Position numbers and translations under genes: made by a program | In this document: positions 22,614 to 33,550 of the stretch, one piece after another | How the letters are laid out: every line of letters begins with the position of its first letter | Numbering within the stretch: the first letter of the stretch is position 1 | Notes under the pieces: model-generated | The model's input: only the letters and a program-made list of their open reading frames with translations | Databases searched by the model: none | Told to the model about the DNA's origin: nothing | Source: Marthasterias glacialis | Taxonomy: Eukaryota > Echinodermata > Asteroidea > Forcipulatida > Asteriidae | DNA length: 64,000 bases | Direction of reading: 5' to 3' | Assembly: GCA_911728455.2 (NCBI GenBank) | Contig: OU452233.1 | Coordinates: 15,753,214-15,817,213, forward strand

Positions 22614-23123
22614 TTCCAACAAATTAAAACCGATTTCTTGGAGATGTTTTCGTGAGTTGGAGGATCTTAGATAACTATGGTGCGGTGTGAGCAAAGTCAG
22701 CAGTGAGTATTGTCAATTATTTGTGACGCAGTATCGGCTTGACCTGTTCTGCAGCGCTGCATGTGGCCATGAAGACGCGGCCAATACAAGAGAAATGTAA
22801 TTATTTCCGCTTAAAAAAGCGGTCTTTTTGGTTCATTAGTCGTTACTTGGATACGGTCAAACCTGGCTATTTTTTTTCAAGTATCTTGCTATAATGATAA
22901 AAAAAACCAGTGAAAAATAAAAATAATAATAAATAAAAATAATAATAATTCGTGTCAATAAACTCGACAGGTGATTTTTTGTACCGCTGGCTGGCTCGCC
23001 GTTTAATTTTGTTAATTTTGCTCATTCTGACTGCTTGTTTAGAATGTAAATGTGTCGTATACCATATAACGAGGCCAAAGTTTTAATACAGGGTTAATAA
23101 TATATTACAACTTGAATTAGTCA

Positions 23124-23174
23124 GACCTATCATACCATGTGATTACCAAACCAACGCCTCGGCTGGTCTTTACA
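23124..23174 (-). promoter_or_regulatory. Diverged promoter block of g6
   Basis: CCAGC at the CCAAT position, CGAGGCGTTGGTTTGG rather than CTCGGTGGTTTGG, and CACATGGTATGATAGG in place of the TATA-like core. The weakest match in the array, consistent with reduced constraint. Confidence 0.35.
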
Positions 23175-23372
23175 AAGACGTTTGGTATTATTGTCAGATC
23201 ATAAAGGATGGGTTGCTAAAGAAACGGTGACATTGGAAAGTACTCTAGGAATTTTACTTGGTTTTTTTTTTAGAACGGCCATTCCCAAAGATCTATTAGT
23301 TTTCCATTGACCCCCCCCCCCGTGATAAAACAACATGGATAACAAATACAATGCATTTGAATTGACTACGGC

Positions 23373-23626
23373 CATAGAGTTATATGTAAGAACTAGAGGG
23401 CGTACAAACCATGCGACACGGCCCGACAAGGTGCATTTTTTGACCATTGAGAAAATGGCGCGGACCATTCATTTACACTGGTTACTCATCCGTTCACACA
23501 GCAGCCATTTTCTAAGTGGACATTCGTATGCAATTTGCCCATAGGGATTTTCGTCCATGGTGAGTCAGTGGAGTTCCATGCGTGGCATAGCGAGTGCACC
23601 CTCTAGTTCTATTATATAACTCTATG
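23373..23626. mobile_element. hAT-like MITE, 254 bp
   Basis: Terminal inverted repeats CATAGAGTTATATGTAAGAA and, at the other end, TTCTATTATATAACTCTATG. An 8-bp target duplication flanks it (ACTACGGC left, ATTACGGC right, one mismatch). Paralogous spacers show the empty site TGACTACGGCACGCC (for example near 16,741 and 27,547). The 8-bp duplication and CA terminus fit the hAT superfamily. Non-coding. Confidence 0.78.
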
Positions 23627-24886
23627 ATTACGGCACGCCTTTTCGATTGGAACGGTGGTATCCGCCATTTTGATTGCTGATTTTGGAAGGTTCTTACGAA
23701 GTCACAGCTGGTAATCGACCTAGTAAAGGCAGGTAGCATAGTGAGTGTAATGTAACCCTACGGTACCCTGTCATTATTCGTCAGGATCTCATGATCGGCA
23801 TAACGGCATGCACGCCGGTAATTGGGGCGCCCTTTAGAGCTTGCGTGTTCGTGTGCCTGCGGCGAACAAGTGATTTTCTACAATTTGAAATTGCCACTGT
23901 CGTAATGATTTCCAATGGGGAGTATTACATCAATATGAGGGAAGGCTTCAATCCATGCAAGGTTTCAAAGTGTTCATTGCACGTTAATTGACGAATAAAT
24001 TAAAAGATTAACGGACATTCCAATCAGCTCTTCCATGGGAAACAACTATTGTTTTCTTATGAGCTATTACTTCAGCACTTGGCATCAACCGTTATTCAGG
24101 GACAATTCTATTATAACGAAAACGGTAAGGAAGTGAGGCTATAGGGCGCCTTTTCAACAAACGTTACTGCAAATATCTTGCATACTACAATCGTGTCGTT
24201 ATAACTTTGCAGAAGATTCCGGTGGTGGGACTACATGGTTAAATTGTTTGAATTTGATTCTTGGTCTCACATTCAAACACTTGCTGAATTGACCAATCAC
24301 AGACGTGATAGCGCAACCAAAAGTCCAACAAAAGTCAGACGAACACGTTAAGCCTGGTTATGGCGCCCGTGCAGAGTAGGCGGGGCTTAATAGATCGGCC
24401 ATGCGAGTGATACATCTAAATAAACGATGTACACAATACACAGTCAATAATGTTATTTCTATATTTATTTATTTATTTCATGTGCTTCTCTTGAGCTACG
24501 GTGCAATAAGGTTGTCAACATTTATTTGATTTTATGGTACGTTGAATAGACGCATTCCAAGTCTCGCGGGTATTTCAACAAGTTTTCGGAAGCGTCTGTT
24601 CCCACTACGTTGCTTTACGTGTCAAGGAAAAACACCGCGCACCTTGACTCTACCCAAATTGTGAAAACACGCGATATTTGCACTGTCTATATTAAAACAA
24701 AGAAGGTAGTGGTAGCACTTTCAAACTACTGTCTATATTGTAACAGGATATCAACTGAGTTCGTAAAGTGTCTTTAGCAATTTCTATTTACATTTTTCGA
24801 TATCTCTATTCTCTACCAAATTGAACAGCACGTCTTCTCCGGTCTAGAGCTTTTAAAATAAGATACGCAGTATATTAATAGAACTG

Positions 24887-24942
24887 AACATGAGCAACCC
24901 CAACATGAGCAACATGAGCAACATGAGCAACATGAGCAACCA
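24887..24942. repeat. 9-bp tandem repeat (AACATGAGC)n
   Basis: Five to six adjacent copies of AACATGAGC, the first separated by CAACCCC. Absent from the corresponding AACATGAGAAATTCC positions in other spacers (20,287; 28,468; 34,848), where a single copy of AACATGAG occurs, so it expanded locally. Confidence 0.75.
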
Positions 24943-25699
24943 GTGATGGAATTACGGGGTGCGAGAGTTGTACAATTTGATTACATGGCTTCGAATGGAT
25001 TTTGAAAAGGGCTACAATGTCAAAGATCCACCCAGCGTGTACAATAGATTAACGGCATTGATAATGAATAGAAGAAGAGAATGTTGTAAATTGAAGACCC
25101 CAAAAACATTGGTTCAAAATGAGATTGGAGTATTAAGCTTTTGTGTGACTCAATTTGTGGCGTTGTGTCTTTATGTTCATAACCAACGTTGTGACTGCTG
25201 ATGAGATATTATTAATTATTTATGATTACAATCTCTTTAGACTGGACAAAAACGGTCAGCAGACGCTGTTTTACATCAGTGTTCTGTAGGCCGGCTACAA
25301 AAAAGAAAAAAAGAACAAAAAAAAAACGAAAAATGAAAAATGAAAAACACCCAACCCAAAAACAACAAAAAACATCAAGACAAGAAAAACAGAACTTTAT
25401 ATTTTTGTTAGTTTGTCTAATGAAACAAGGCAGGCCAGTTCTAGATTCCCAGTGTTGGATAATACGTTTGGGATTTAGTTCTTTAGTCAGGCAATATAAC
25501 ACGTTACATAGTCGCTTTCTTTTCTCGTGCTCCACTTTCAACACGTGTAAAAGTTTAAACTAACTCACAGTATTCAGTGTTCTTGAAAAGTTCCCATCTT
25601 GCTCCGTATTCGGCTATAAGTTTACACCAAAGACAATAACAACCATAGAGGTCATTTATCAGAAACGTGTCAAGTCACAAAAACAGTAGCCAACCCCAC

Positions 25700-25834
25700 T
25701 TAATTTTGAATGAGAGACAGTCTTGGCGCTCCATACATCGTCGTCTGCCGGCAGATACTGTGTCCGTTGGATATCTGCCCAGGCGGATGGCTGACGAGAT
25801 AGCGAGACATAAAGTTACCAGTCGACTCATCTAC
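25700..25834 (-). pseudogene. Ghost PAN fragment downstream of g7
   Basis: Reads VDESTGNFMSRYLVSH, then the same +1 shift as in the g4 ghost (CATCCGCCTGGGCAG), then ISNGHSICRQTT in the shifted frame. The conserved cysteine of SRC is changed to Y, and the C-terminal third of the domain is missing. Confidence 0.7.
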
Positions 25835-26264
25835 TTTCATGTCATACTTCCCCGGGGTTACCATCCAAAAAGAAGCACACGTGGTCGGCACGTTTGCTGC
25901 AAGTGCAGTCCATCTGACTTCCATTTGAAATTGACACAAAATATAATGATACTGACTTCTATAAGGCTTGCAACTGTTCGGCAATCCTCTTGGATTGGGT
26001 TGTATATCATAAATAAATCACACTGCATCCCAAATATGTTCACTAGATACAAAGCAGCTGGGCAAAACATGGGTGAAACACATTATAGCATGCTGGCAAA
26101 TCGGAGTAAGATTCTTTAGTTGAAACCTTGAATTGATGTAAAATGCCTCGGTGTAGGCCTAGCTGAAAGGGTGAGAATAACATGTTTTTTTGAGTGAGTT
26201 ATACTACTGCAGCTCCAGCGCATGTGTTTCCCCGGTGGAGTACACACTACGTACAGCTGACTTA
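25835..26264 (-). other. Type-B replacement segment at the end of g7
   Basis: Close copy of the segment at 15,011-15,440. The CTLD-side boundary is a clean tandem duplication of AAGTCAGCTGT. The minus-strand GTAAGT at 26,265-26,260 matches a splice donor, so splicing across the segment is conceivable, but no convincing acceptor in frame with VDESTG was found. Confidence 0.5.
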
Positions 26265-26794
26265 CAGCTGACTTGGCGAGGACGCTCACAAACGATGAAC
26301 ATGAGTGTTTCTTTCCGAGTATCACCCCAATAGCCCAGTATGTCTGGATTGTTCTTGTAATCACGGGTTATCATGAAGCCATAATCCTGATCCCCGTCCC
26401 ATTTTTCATCATCTGGTTGGTTTGGCTCCCAATTCCGATATTTAGTCGGATATTTACCATCCTCGTAGCAGTTCCATTCACCTTCAACTTCAGTGTCTTT
26501 ACAATTGATCCAGATACCGAAAGACTCCCCATGGTGATGAAATGAAGTAAATATGAAATCGTTCTCCCAATCCGAGCTTGGGACCATTAAATATGAGTTT
26601 TGACGATCACAGTGCATCACGGCAGTTGCCCAGTTGCCATTCATGGATCCATCCAGACCCAAGTAGCAAGAATCAGCAAAAGCCACCCATCCATAAGGGC
26701 ACCCTCTCGCTGCAAAGACACCCTTGGTTACCATGATGACTACAAATAGAGTAAAAACTGTCAACGAAATCATTATGTCAGATGTAATAAACAT
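26204..26794 (-). CDS. g7: secreted CTLD-only lectin (type-B C-terminus)
   Basis: 196 residues from the ATG at 26794 (MFITSDIMISLTVFTLFVVI). CTLD with EPN, FGIWINCKDTEVEGEWNC, and a hybrid C-terminal half (DQDYGFMITRDYKNNPDILG) that resembles g1/g2 more than g6/g9, suggesting gene conversion within the domain. WGD replaces WND (YWGDTRKE). Ends with the type-B tail SCKSAVRSVYSTGETHALEL. Confidence 0.72.
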   Translation of the reverse strand: MFITSDIMISLTVFTLFVVIMVTKGVFAARGCPYGWVAFADSCYLGLDGSMNGNWATAVMHCDRQNSYLMVPSSDWENDFIFTSFHHHGESFGIWINCKDTEVEGEWNCYEDGKYPTKYRNWEPNQPDDEKWDGDQDYGFMITRDYKNNPDILGYWGDTRKETLMFIVCERPRQVSCKSAVRSVYSTGETHALELQ

Positions 26795-27290
26795 TTTCAA
26801 CAAATTAAAATGGATTTCTTGGAGATGTTTTCGTGAGTTGAAGGATCTTTGATAATGATGGTGCGGTGTGAGCAAAGTCAGCAGTGAGTATTGTCAATTT
26901 GTGACGCAGTATCGGCTGGACCCTGTTCTGCAGCGCTGCATGTGGCCATGAAGACGCGGCCAGCATAAGAGAATGATAATATTTCTGCCCAAATAATGCA
27001 TTAGTACGTAAAGCAGACTCTTTGGTTCATTAGTCGTCACTGGGATACGGTCAAACCTGGCCATCGTTATCAATTATTCTGGCAATGATGATAACAGACA
27101 ATGAAAACAAAAACAAAATAATAGTTTGTGGCAAATAACTCTACAGGTAATCTTCGACTGCTGGCTGGCCCATCGTCCACTAACTGCGTCTTTAAATTGT
27201 TAAAGTGTGGCGTAACATAATAACGAGAACAAAATGTTAATACGTATTTAATATGCATATAAATTAAAATTTTTCACTAGACATTAAAAG

Positions 27291-27345
27291 TCAGACCTAT
27301 TACACCACGCGACAACCAATCCACCAAGGCAGCTGGTCTTTACAC
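27291..27345 (-). promoter_or_regulatory. Proximal promoter block of g7
   Basis: CCAGC at the CCAAT position. The core reads GCGTGGTGTAATAGGTC, so the TATA-like ATATAA of units 0-2 is changed to GTGTAA. Confidence 0.35.
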
Positions 27346-29075
27346 ACATTTGGTATTCTTTTCAGATTATGAAGGATGCATAAACAATTTGATACGTTGC
27401 CAAAGAAACGGTGGCGTAGGAAACTTCTCTAGTGAGATAATTGACCCGTATTAATTTGTTACGGTCATTCCCAAAGGTCTATCAGTTTTCTATGTACCAC
27501 ACCCCCGATAAAATAACATAGACAACAAATCAAATTCATTTAAAATGACTACGGCACAACTTTTTGATTGGAACGGCGAGCCGCCGTTTTGAGTGCTGAT
27601 TGTGGAAGGTTCTTAAGAAATCACAGCTGGTAACCGAGCTGAGTGAAGGCAGGTAGTATACGTGAGTGTAGTGTACCCCTATGGTCCCCTGTCATTATCG
27701 GTCAGGATCTCATGATCCGCATAACTACATGTACCGGTAAGCCCTTTACAGCTTGCGTGTTCGTGTGCCTGCGGCGAACAAGTTTTTTTTCTACAGTCTG
27801 AAATTGCCACTGTCGTAATGATTTCCAATGGGGAGTATTACATCAATATGAAGGAAGGCTTCAATTCAGGCAATAAACACTAGCTGTTTTGACCAATCAC
27901 ACACGTAATTGCGTAACCAAAAGTCCAACAAAAGTCAGACGAACACGTTAGGCCTGGGTATGGCGCGCGTGCAGAGTAGGCGGGGCTTAATAGATCGGCC
28001 GTGCGAGTGATACATCTAAATAAACGATGTACACAAAATACGCAGTCCAGAATTTTATTCATTCATTTTTATATTTATTTGTTTCATGTGCTTCTCTTGA
28101 GCTACGGTGCAATAAGGTTGTCAACATTTATTTGGTTTTATGGTGCGTTGAATAGACAATGCCAAGTCTCGCGGGTATTCAACAAATTTTGGGAACTGTG
28201 TGTTCCCTCTTACATTGCTTTCACGTGTGAAGGAAAAACGCTGCGCACCTTGACGCAACCAAAATTTTGAAAACACGCGAGAATTGCACTGTCTAATGTA
28301 ATAAGCAGGATATCAGCGAGTTCGCATAGTGTCTTTCAAACAATTTCTATTTACAACATTCGGTATCGTTATTCTATATCACACTGAACATTACATATAC
28401 TCCGGTCTAGCAGCTACTTAGTTTAAATTAGCTACAAAAACGCACAGCAAGCCGGGATAAGATAATTAAACATGAGAAATTCCAGTGGCTTAGATCTACG
28501 ATGGAATAAGGGGGCGGGGGGGGGGGGGGGTTGTATTTTGAATCTAATTTTGTGGCTTCGACAAGGGAGGTAAAATCAAAGATCCACCGAGAGCCTGCAT
28601 ACAACAAGATAACGGTATTGAAAATGACCCATTGGTGTCAAGTATATTGGTGTATAAGCCTTCGTGTGACTCTCAGAGGATTGTTGGTGCCACGTCTCTT
28701 GTATGTGTGTGTCGTTGTCACTGTTTATGGGAACTTGGGGAGGGTGTATGATGATCCAGTAGGCCCTTGTTCCGTTAGTGTGTGGGGATAGCATGACTCT
28801 AGAACCCCCCTGGATTTACACCTGTTGTGAATTGATTTACAATACAAATGGAGCCTCCCGCAGTTTACGTAAACCCCACTTTAGAATACCAATACTTACA
28901 ATCTGTATACGACGACATACATTAAAAAACAGTTAAATTTCAATTACATGTACGATATTAAAAGTCATCGATGGCAATAACAAAACAACCTCAAGAAAAA
29001 CAACGTGCATGATTGAAGAAGAAAACCAACACTCTGGTGCGAAGTTTAGATTGTTCACGACGAGTATAGCATTTG

Positions 29076-29244
29076 TATGGTGGACCTGAAGGGACATCGC
29101 ATATCGCATATCGCAAATTATATGTGCACATACGTAAGCGATGTCATTAAAATAATTAATGGCGCACATTACTGTTAATTTCACGACATCGCATACGTAT
29201 ACGCACATATTACCGATATGCGATGTCCCTTCGGGGCCTCCATA
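29076..29244. mobile_element. MITE with palindromic sub-repeats, short copy
   Basis: Ends TATGGTGGACCTGAAGGGAC and GTCCCTTCGGGGCCTCCATA; interior has ATCGCATATCGCAAATT and GACATCGCATACGTATACGC. Shorter interior than copies in units 0-2. Confidence 0.7.
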
Positions 29245-29549
29245 CACTTTTCTTTTATCACAGTTCTAGCAATAGTTTTTCTTCTCTTGTTGTATACGGT
29301 AGTTTTAACGTATTGCTGTGAAATGTCTTTCGTTTTGTTCTTCAGGTAAAATTCTTACAATTTTATTTTCTTGATCCGCTTTCAATAAAAAGTAGGAAAG
29401 GCAGAAAATTATAGTATCTAGTGATCAGCCGTCTTGAAGAAGTTGCCATCTTGCTCCATATTTAGTCAAATTACATCAAAGAAAACAATCATCATACAAG
29501 CGCCATCTGGCGCGAAGTTTAATATGTTCAAGTCGGGTAGAGTTTCTCT

Positions 29550-29555
29550 TTTATT
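29550..29555 (-). terminator. Polyadenylation signal AATAAA downstream of g8
   Basis: AATAAA on the minus strand about 270 bp beyond the g8 stop codon. Confidence 0.5.
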
Positions 29556-29821
29556 ACTGTACCTGCAAAGGTTTTATTGTCTCAGTCTGAGGGTACAAGA
29601 TAAGTATGAAAATGAGACGAAAAGGTTGCTCTGTGAAAATATCTATCATTCCATTCATCGGGAAAAACACACAGAGTTGTGTTCACGTGCTCCGCTTTCA
29701 AGCCGTAGACAAAAAAGTGTCAAGTAATTTTTTAGTGATCATGAAAAATTCCCATCTTGTCTCGTGTTCAGTTAAATTACACTCAAGACAGATATCACCA
29801 TAAACGTCATGGTCCTTATTT

Positions 29822-30652
29822 CTAGTTGAAACATGTGAAATCAAAATAGAAGCAGCCGGCACTCTCTTGAAAGAATTCCCTCAAGACGTGATAACATGTG
29901 ACGTTATTGAGCTCACACAGATGGGGCGTGAAACTAGACGAACTCCGCTTGATGTTGAATGAGAGACAGTCTTGGCGCTCCATACATCGTCGTCTGCAGG
30001 CAGCTACTGTGTCCGTTGGATATCTGTCCAGGGTGTGGCCGAAGAGACAGCGAGACACAAAGTGACCAGTAGACTCATCTACTGTCAGGCAATACACATT
30101 CGTAGCGGACTGACCACAGCTGACTTGGCGAGGACGCTCACAGACGATGAACATTTGTGTTTCTTTCTGCACATCACCCCAATAGCCAAGTACTGTGTCT
30201 GGCTTATTGTCGTAAGCTCGGGTTATCATGAAGCCGTAATCCTGATCAAATGATGGCCGCTTGTCATCATCTGGTTGGTCTGGCTCCCATTTCCGATACT
30301 CAGTCAGCTCTTTACCATCCTCGGAACAGTTCCAACCACCTTCACTTTCAGCATCACTACAATTGATCCAAACACCTTTTAGATCTCCATGGTGCTGAAA
30401 CGAAGTCATTATGAATTCATTCTCGCCATCTGAGCTTGGGACCATTATAGATGCGTTGTTACGATCACACTTCATCACGGCATTGGGCCAGTTACCATTC
30501 ATGGATCCATCCAGACCCAAGTAGCAAGAATCAGCAAAAGCCACCCATCCATCAGGGCACCCTCTCGCTGCAAAGACACCCTTGATTACCATGATGATAA
30601 CAGACAGTGAAACCACAACGTAATGAATCGTGGCAATAACTCGAGAGGCCAT
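29822..30652 (-). CDS. g8: intact C-type lectin with PAN domain, class I signal peptide
   Basis: 276 residues, starting at a true ATG (MASRVIATIHYVVVSLSVII). The CTLD has EPD (KWEPDQPDDDKRPSFDQDYG) and YWGD. It differs from g2 by substitutions such as INCSDAESEGGWNCSEDGKE, where the Y after WNC becomes S. The PAN domain is complete and ends FDFTCFN. No frame lesion. It has the CCAAT-type promoter about 190 bp upstream and an AATAAA downstream, making it the best candidate for a complete working class I gene. Confidence 0.85.
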   Translation of the reverse strand: MASRVIATIHYVVVSLSVIIMVIKGVFAARGCPDGWVAFADSCYLGLDGSMNGNWPNAVMKCDRNNASIMVPSSDGENEFIMTSFQHHGDLKGVWINCSDAESEGGWNCSEDGKELTEYRKWEPDQPDDDKRPSFDQDYGFMITRAYDNKPDTVLGYWGDVQKETQMFIVCERPRQVSCGQSATNVYCLTVDESTGHFVSRCLFGHTLDRYPTDTVAACRRRCMERQDCLSFNIKRSSSSFTPHLCELNNVTCYHVLREFFQESAGCFYFDFTCFN

Positions 30653-30797
30653 CTTGTTTTGCTGGCTGGCTCACTGTTCACTTGTTCACTTGTTCACTTG
30701 CTCACTCTGACTGCGTGAATATCTTCAGAGTTTTAAGGTGCAGTCTTCCATAACGTGGAGACCAAAATGGATTTGACTTTGACACCAAAGATATAAG

Positions 30798-30856
30798 TCA
30801 GGCCTATTTGTATTAGACATTGCAATAACTCAGCCACCGAGGCGATTGGTCTAGGC
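30798..30856 (-). promoter_or_regulatory. Proximal promoter block of g8 with CCAAT box
   Basis: Minus strand GACCAATCGCCTCGGTGGCT with an intact CCAAT at about 30,844-30,848; the downstream core is diverged (TGCAATGTCTAATACAAATAGG). Confidence 0.45.
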
Positions 30857-32173
30857 AAAGACATTGTATTCTTTCTAGATTAAATAATGCAAAACACTCG
30901 TTGTCACGGAAATGGTTGCGTGCAGAAAAAATTATGACAATCATACCACAGGGGTATAAATTGACTCGTGTCTTTCAAACCCTTGGTGTTTTCAGTCAAT
31001 TTTTTTCTGGTAATTTTCTTTTTTAAATATAATCAGCAGAAAGTAATTTCCCAGTCCTCATGAATGGTTTAGTCTTTGAGCCGCCCCAAACCGCCACAAA
31101 CGGCATTGCGGTATAATGGGGGAATCGCTCATTAGTTCTTCTATGCAATTTATAATCATATATTCATCGTCACATGTTGGGTAATTAAAAGGCAGGCAAT
31201 CATTAATTTCATAGCTCTTTTATCAATTCATTGCTTCACAGCTGACTAGCACTATTTTCAATGTAGAGGCATTATGTGTCTTAATAGCAAGAACGAGCCA
31301 TTGAACAAACTGCCGACGGACGCTCATTTAGAAATTGCCTTTCTCGATAATGACGCTGACAAGAGATTATGAGGGAGTATTACATCAATATGAAGGATGG
31401 CTTTAATCCAGGCAATGTTTTAAAGTGTTCAGTGCACGTTAATTGACAAAAAAATTGAATTATTAACGGACACTCCAATTAGCTCTTCCATGAGAAACAA
31501 CTATTGTTTCCGTATGAGTTATTACTTCCGCACTTGGCGTCAACCGTTATTCAGTGACAATACTAACGGTCAGGAAATAATGGTATGAGGCTATTGGGCG
31601 CCTTTTGAACAAACGTCACTGCAAATATCTTGCAAACTATAATCGTGTCGTTAAAACTTTGCAGAAGATTCGGGAGGTGGGACTACATGGTTATATTGTT
31701 TGAATTTGATTCTTGGTCTCACATTTAAACACTTGCTGTAATTGAACATGATAAATTCCAGGGGCTTAGATGGAATATGGGGGCGGGGGGGGGGGGGGGG
31801 GATTTGTATTTTAAATATAATTTTCTGGATTCGACAAGGGAGAAAAAATGAAAGATAAAAAATTATGAAAGAGGCTATATATACAACAAACTCACTGAAA
31901 ATTACATGCTAGTGTCAAGTATAGTGTGACTCTCAGATGTTCGTTGGTACTGTGTCTTGTATGTGCGTGTCTTTATAGCTCTGTGAAAATGTCTATCATC
32001 CCATTCATCAAGGAAAACACCCAGAGTTGTGTTTACTTGCTCCTCTTTCAAGCCGTAGACAAAAAAAGTTTGTCAACTAATTCTTTAGCGATCTTGAAAA
32101 ATTCCAATCTTGCCCGTGTTCAGTTAAATTACACTGAAGACAGAAATCACCATAAACGTCATGTTCCTTATTT
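30857..32173. other. Short spacer between g8 and g9
   Basis: Homologous in part to the g5 upstream spacer (GCCGCCCCAAACCGCC, compare 18,820) and to 23,920-24,270 and 27,840. A G tract lies at about 31,780-31,801. The 3' region of g9 joins abruptly near 31,975. No supported gene. Confidence 0.5.
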
Positions 32174-32450
32174 CTAGTTGAAACATGTGAAATCAAAATA
32201 GAAGCAGCCGGAACTCTCTTGAAAGAATTCCCTCAAGACGTGATAACGTGTAACGTTATTGAGCTCACACAGATGGGGACTGGAACTAGATGAACTCCGC
32301 TTGATGTTGACTGAGATACAGTCTTGGCGCTCCATACATTGCCGTCTACAGGCAGCTACTGTGTCCGTTGGAAATCTGTCCAGGGTGTGGCCGAAGAGAC
32401 AGCGAGACACAAAGTGACCAGTAGACTCATCTACTGTCAGGCAATACAAG
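32174..32450 (-). pseudogene. Out-of-frame PAN domain of g9
   Basis: After the g9 stop the PAN sequence continues in another frame without further breaks: LYCLTVDESTGHFVSRCLFG, RFPTDTVAACRRQCMERQDC, and the end FDFTCFN. One frame change is thus the only lesion, in contrast to g6 which has two. Confidence 0.75.
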
Positions 32451-33005
32451 TTACATATTCGTAGCGGACTGACCACATCTTGCTTGGCGAGGATGCTCAC
32501 AGACGATGAACAATTCATGATATTTCTGCACATCACCCCAATAGCCCAGTTGGTTTGGCTTATTATTGTAATCACGGGTTATCATGAAGCCAACATCCTG
32601 ATCCCCGTCCCATTTTTCATCATCTGGTTGGTTTGGTTCCCAATTCCGAAATTTAGTCGGATATTTATCATCCTCGTAGCAGTTCCATTCACCTTCAACT
32701 TCAGTGTCATTGCAATTGATCCAGATACCGAAAGACTCCCCATGGTGATGAAATGAAGTAAATATGAAATCGTTCTCCCAATCCGAGCTTGGGACCATTA
32801 AATATGCGTTTTGACGATCACAGTGCATCACGGCAGTTGCCCAGTTGCCATTCATGGATCCATCCAGACCCAAGTAGCAAGAATCAGCAAAAGCCACCCA
32901 TCCATCAGGGCACCCTCTCGCTGCAAAGACACCCTTGGTTACCATGATGACTACAGATAGAGTAAAAACTGTCAACGAAATCATTATGTCAGATGTAATC
33001 AACAT
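32451..33005 (-). CDS. g9: secreted CTLD-only lectin ending at an in-frame stop
   Basis: 184 residues from the ATG at 33005 (MLITSDIMISLTVFTLSVVI). CTLD with EPN (RNWEPNQPDDEKWDGDQDVG), FGIWINCNDTEVEGEWNC, YWGD; the VCER of other copies is VCEH. It ends CGQSATNM at the TAA of the same 7-base ATGTAAC insertion as in g6. The shared lesion shows g6 and g9 descend from one already truncated copy, yet both CTLD frames remain open. Confidence 0.72.
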   Translation of the reverse strand: MLITSDIMISLTVFTLSVVIMVTKGVFAARGCPDGWVAFADSCYLGLDGSMNGNWATAVMHCDRQNAYLMVPSSDWENDFIFTSFHHHGESFGIWINCNDTEVEGEWNCYEDDKYPTKFRNWEPNQPDDEKWDGDQDVGFMITRDYNNKPNQLGYWGDVQKYHELFIVCEHPRQARCGQSATNM

Positions 33006-33496
33006 TTTCAACAAATTAAAATGTTTTTTTTTTAGATGTTCTCGTGAGTTGGAGGATCTTTGATAATGATGGTGCGGTGTGAGCAAAGTCAGCAGTGAGT
33101 ATTGTCAATTTGTGACGCAGTATCGACTGGACCTGTTCTGCAGCGCTGCATGTGGCCATGAAGACGCGGCCAGCAAAAGAGAATGATAATATTTCTGCCC
33201 AAATAATGCATTAGTACACAAAGCAGACTCTTTGGTTCATTAGTCGTTACTGGGATACGGTCAAACCTGGCCATCGTGATCAATTATTCTGGCAATGATG
33301 ATAACAGACAATGATAAAAAAATAATAATAGTTCGTGGCAATAACTCTACAGGTAATCTTCGACCGCTGGCTGGCCCATCGTCCACTAACTGCGTCTTTA
33401 AATTGTTAAAGTGTGGCGTAACATAATAACGAGAACAAAATGTTAATACGTATTTAATAGGCCTATAATTTAAAATTTTTCACTAGACATTAAAAG

Positions 33497-33550
33497 TCAG
33501 ACCTATTACACCACGCGACAACCAAACCACCAAGGCGGCTGGTCTTTACA
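33497..33550 (-). promoter_or_regulatory. Proximal promoter block of g9
   Basis: CCAGC at the CCAAT position, core GCGTGGTGTAATAGGTC as in g7, supporting common ancestry of the g7 and g9 upstream regions. Confidence 0.35.

Larger units (their letters stand above)
22614..25699. other. Spacer between g6 and g7
   Basis: Holds an AAT-rich microsatellite near 22,919-22,950, a diverged promoter block, a hAT-like element at 23,373-23,626, a 9-bp tandem repeat at 24,887-24,942, and an A-rich stretch at 25,298-25,400. No supported gene; the 80-113 codon frames here are low-complexity or unrecognised. Confidence 0.5.
26795..29821. other. Spacer between g7 and g8
   Basis: Paralogous to the 33.0-36.2 kb spacer over most of its length. 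Contains the promoter block, the empty site of the 34,060 element (near 27,838-27,850), a G tract at about 28,514-28,530, and the short MITE at 29,076-29,244. No supported gene. Confidence 0.55.
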
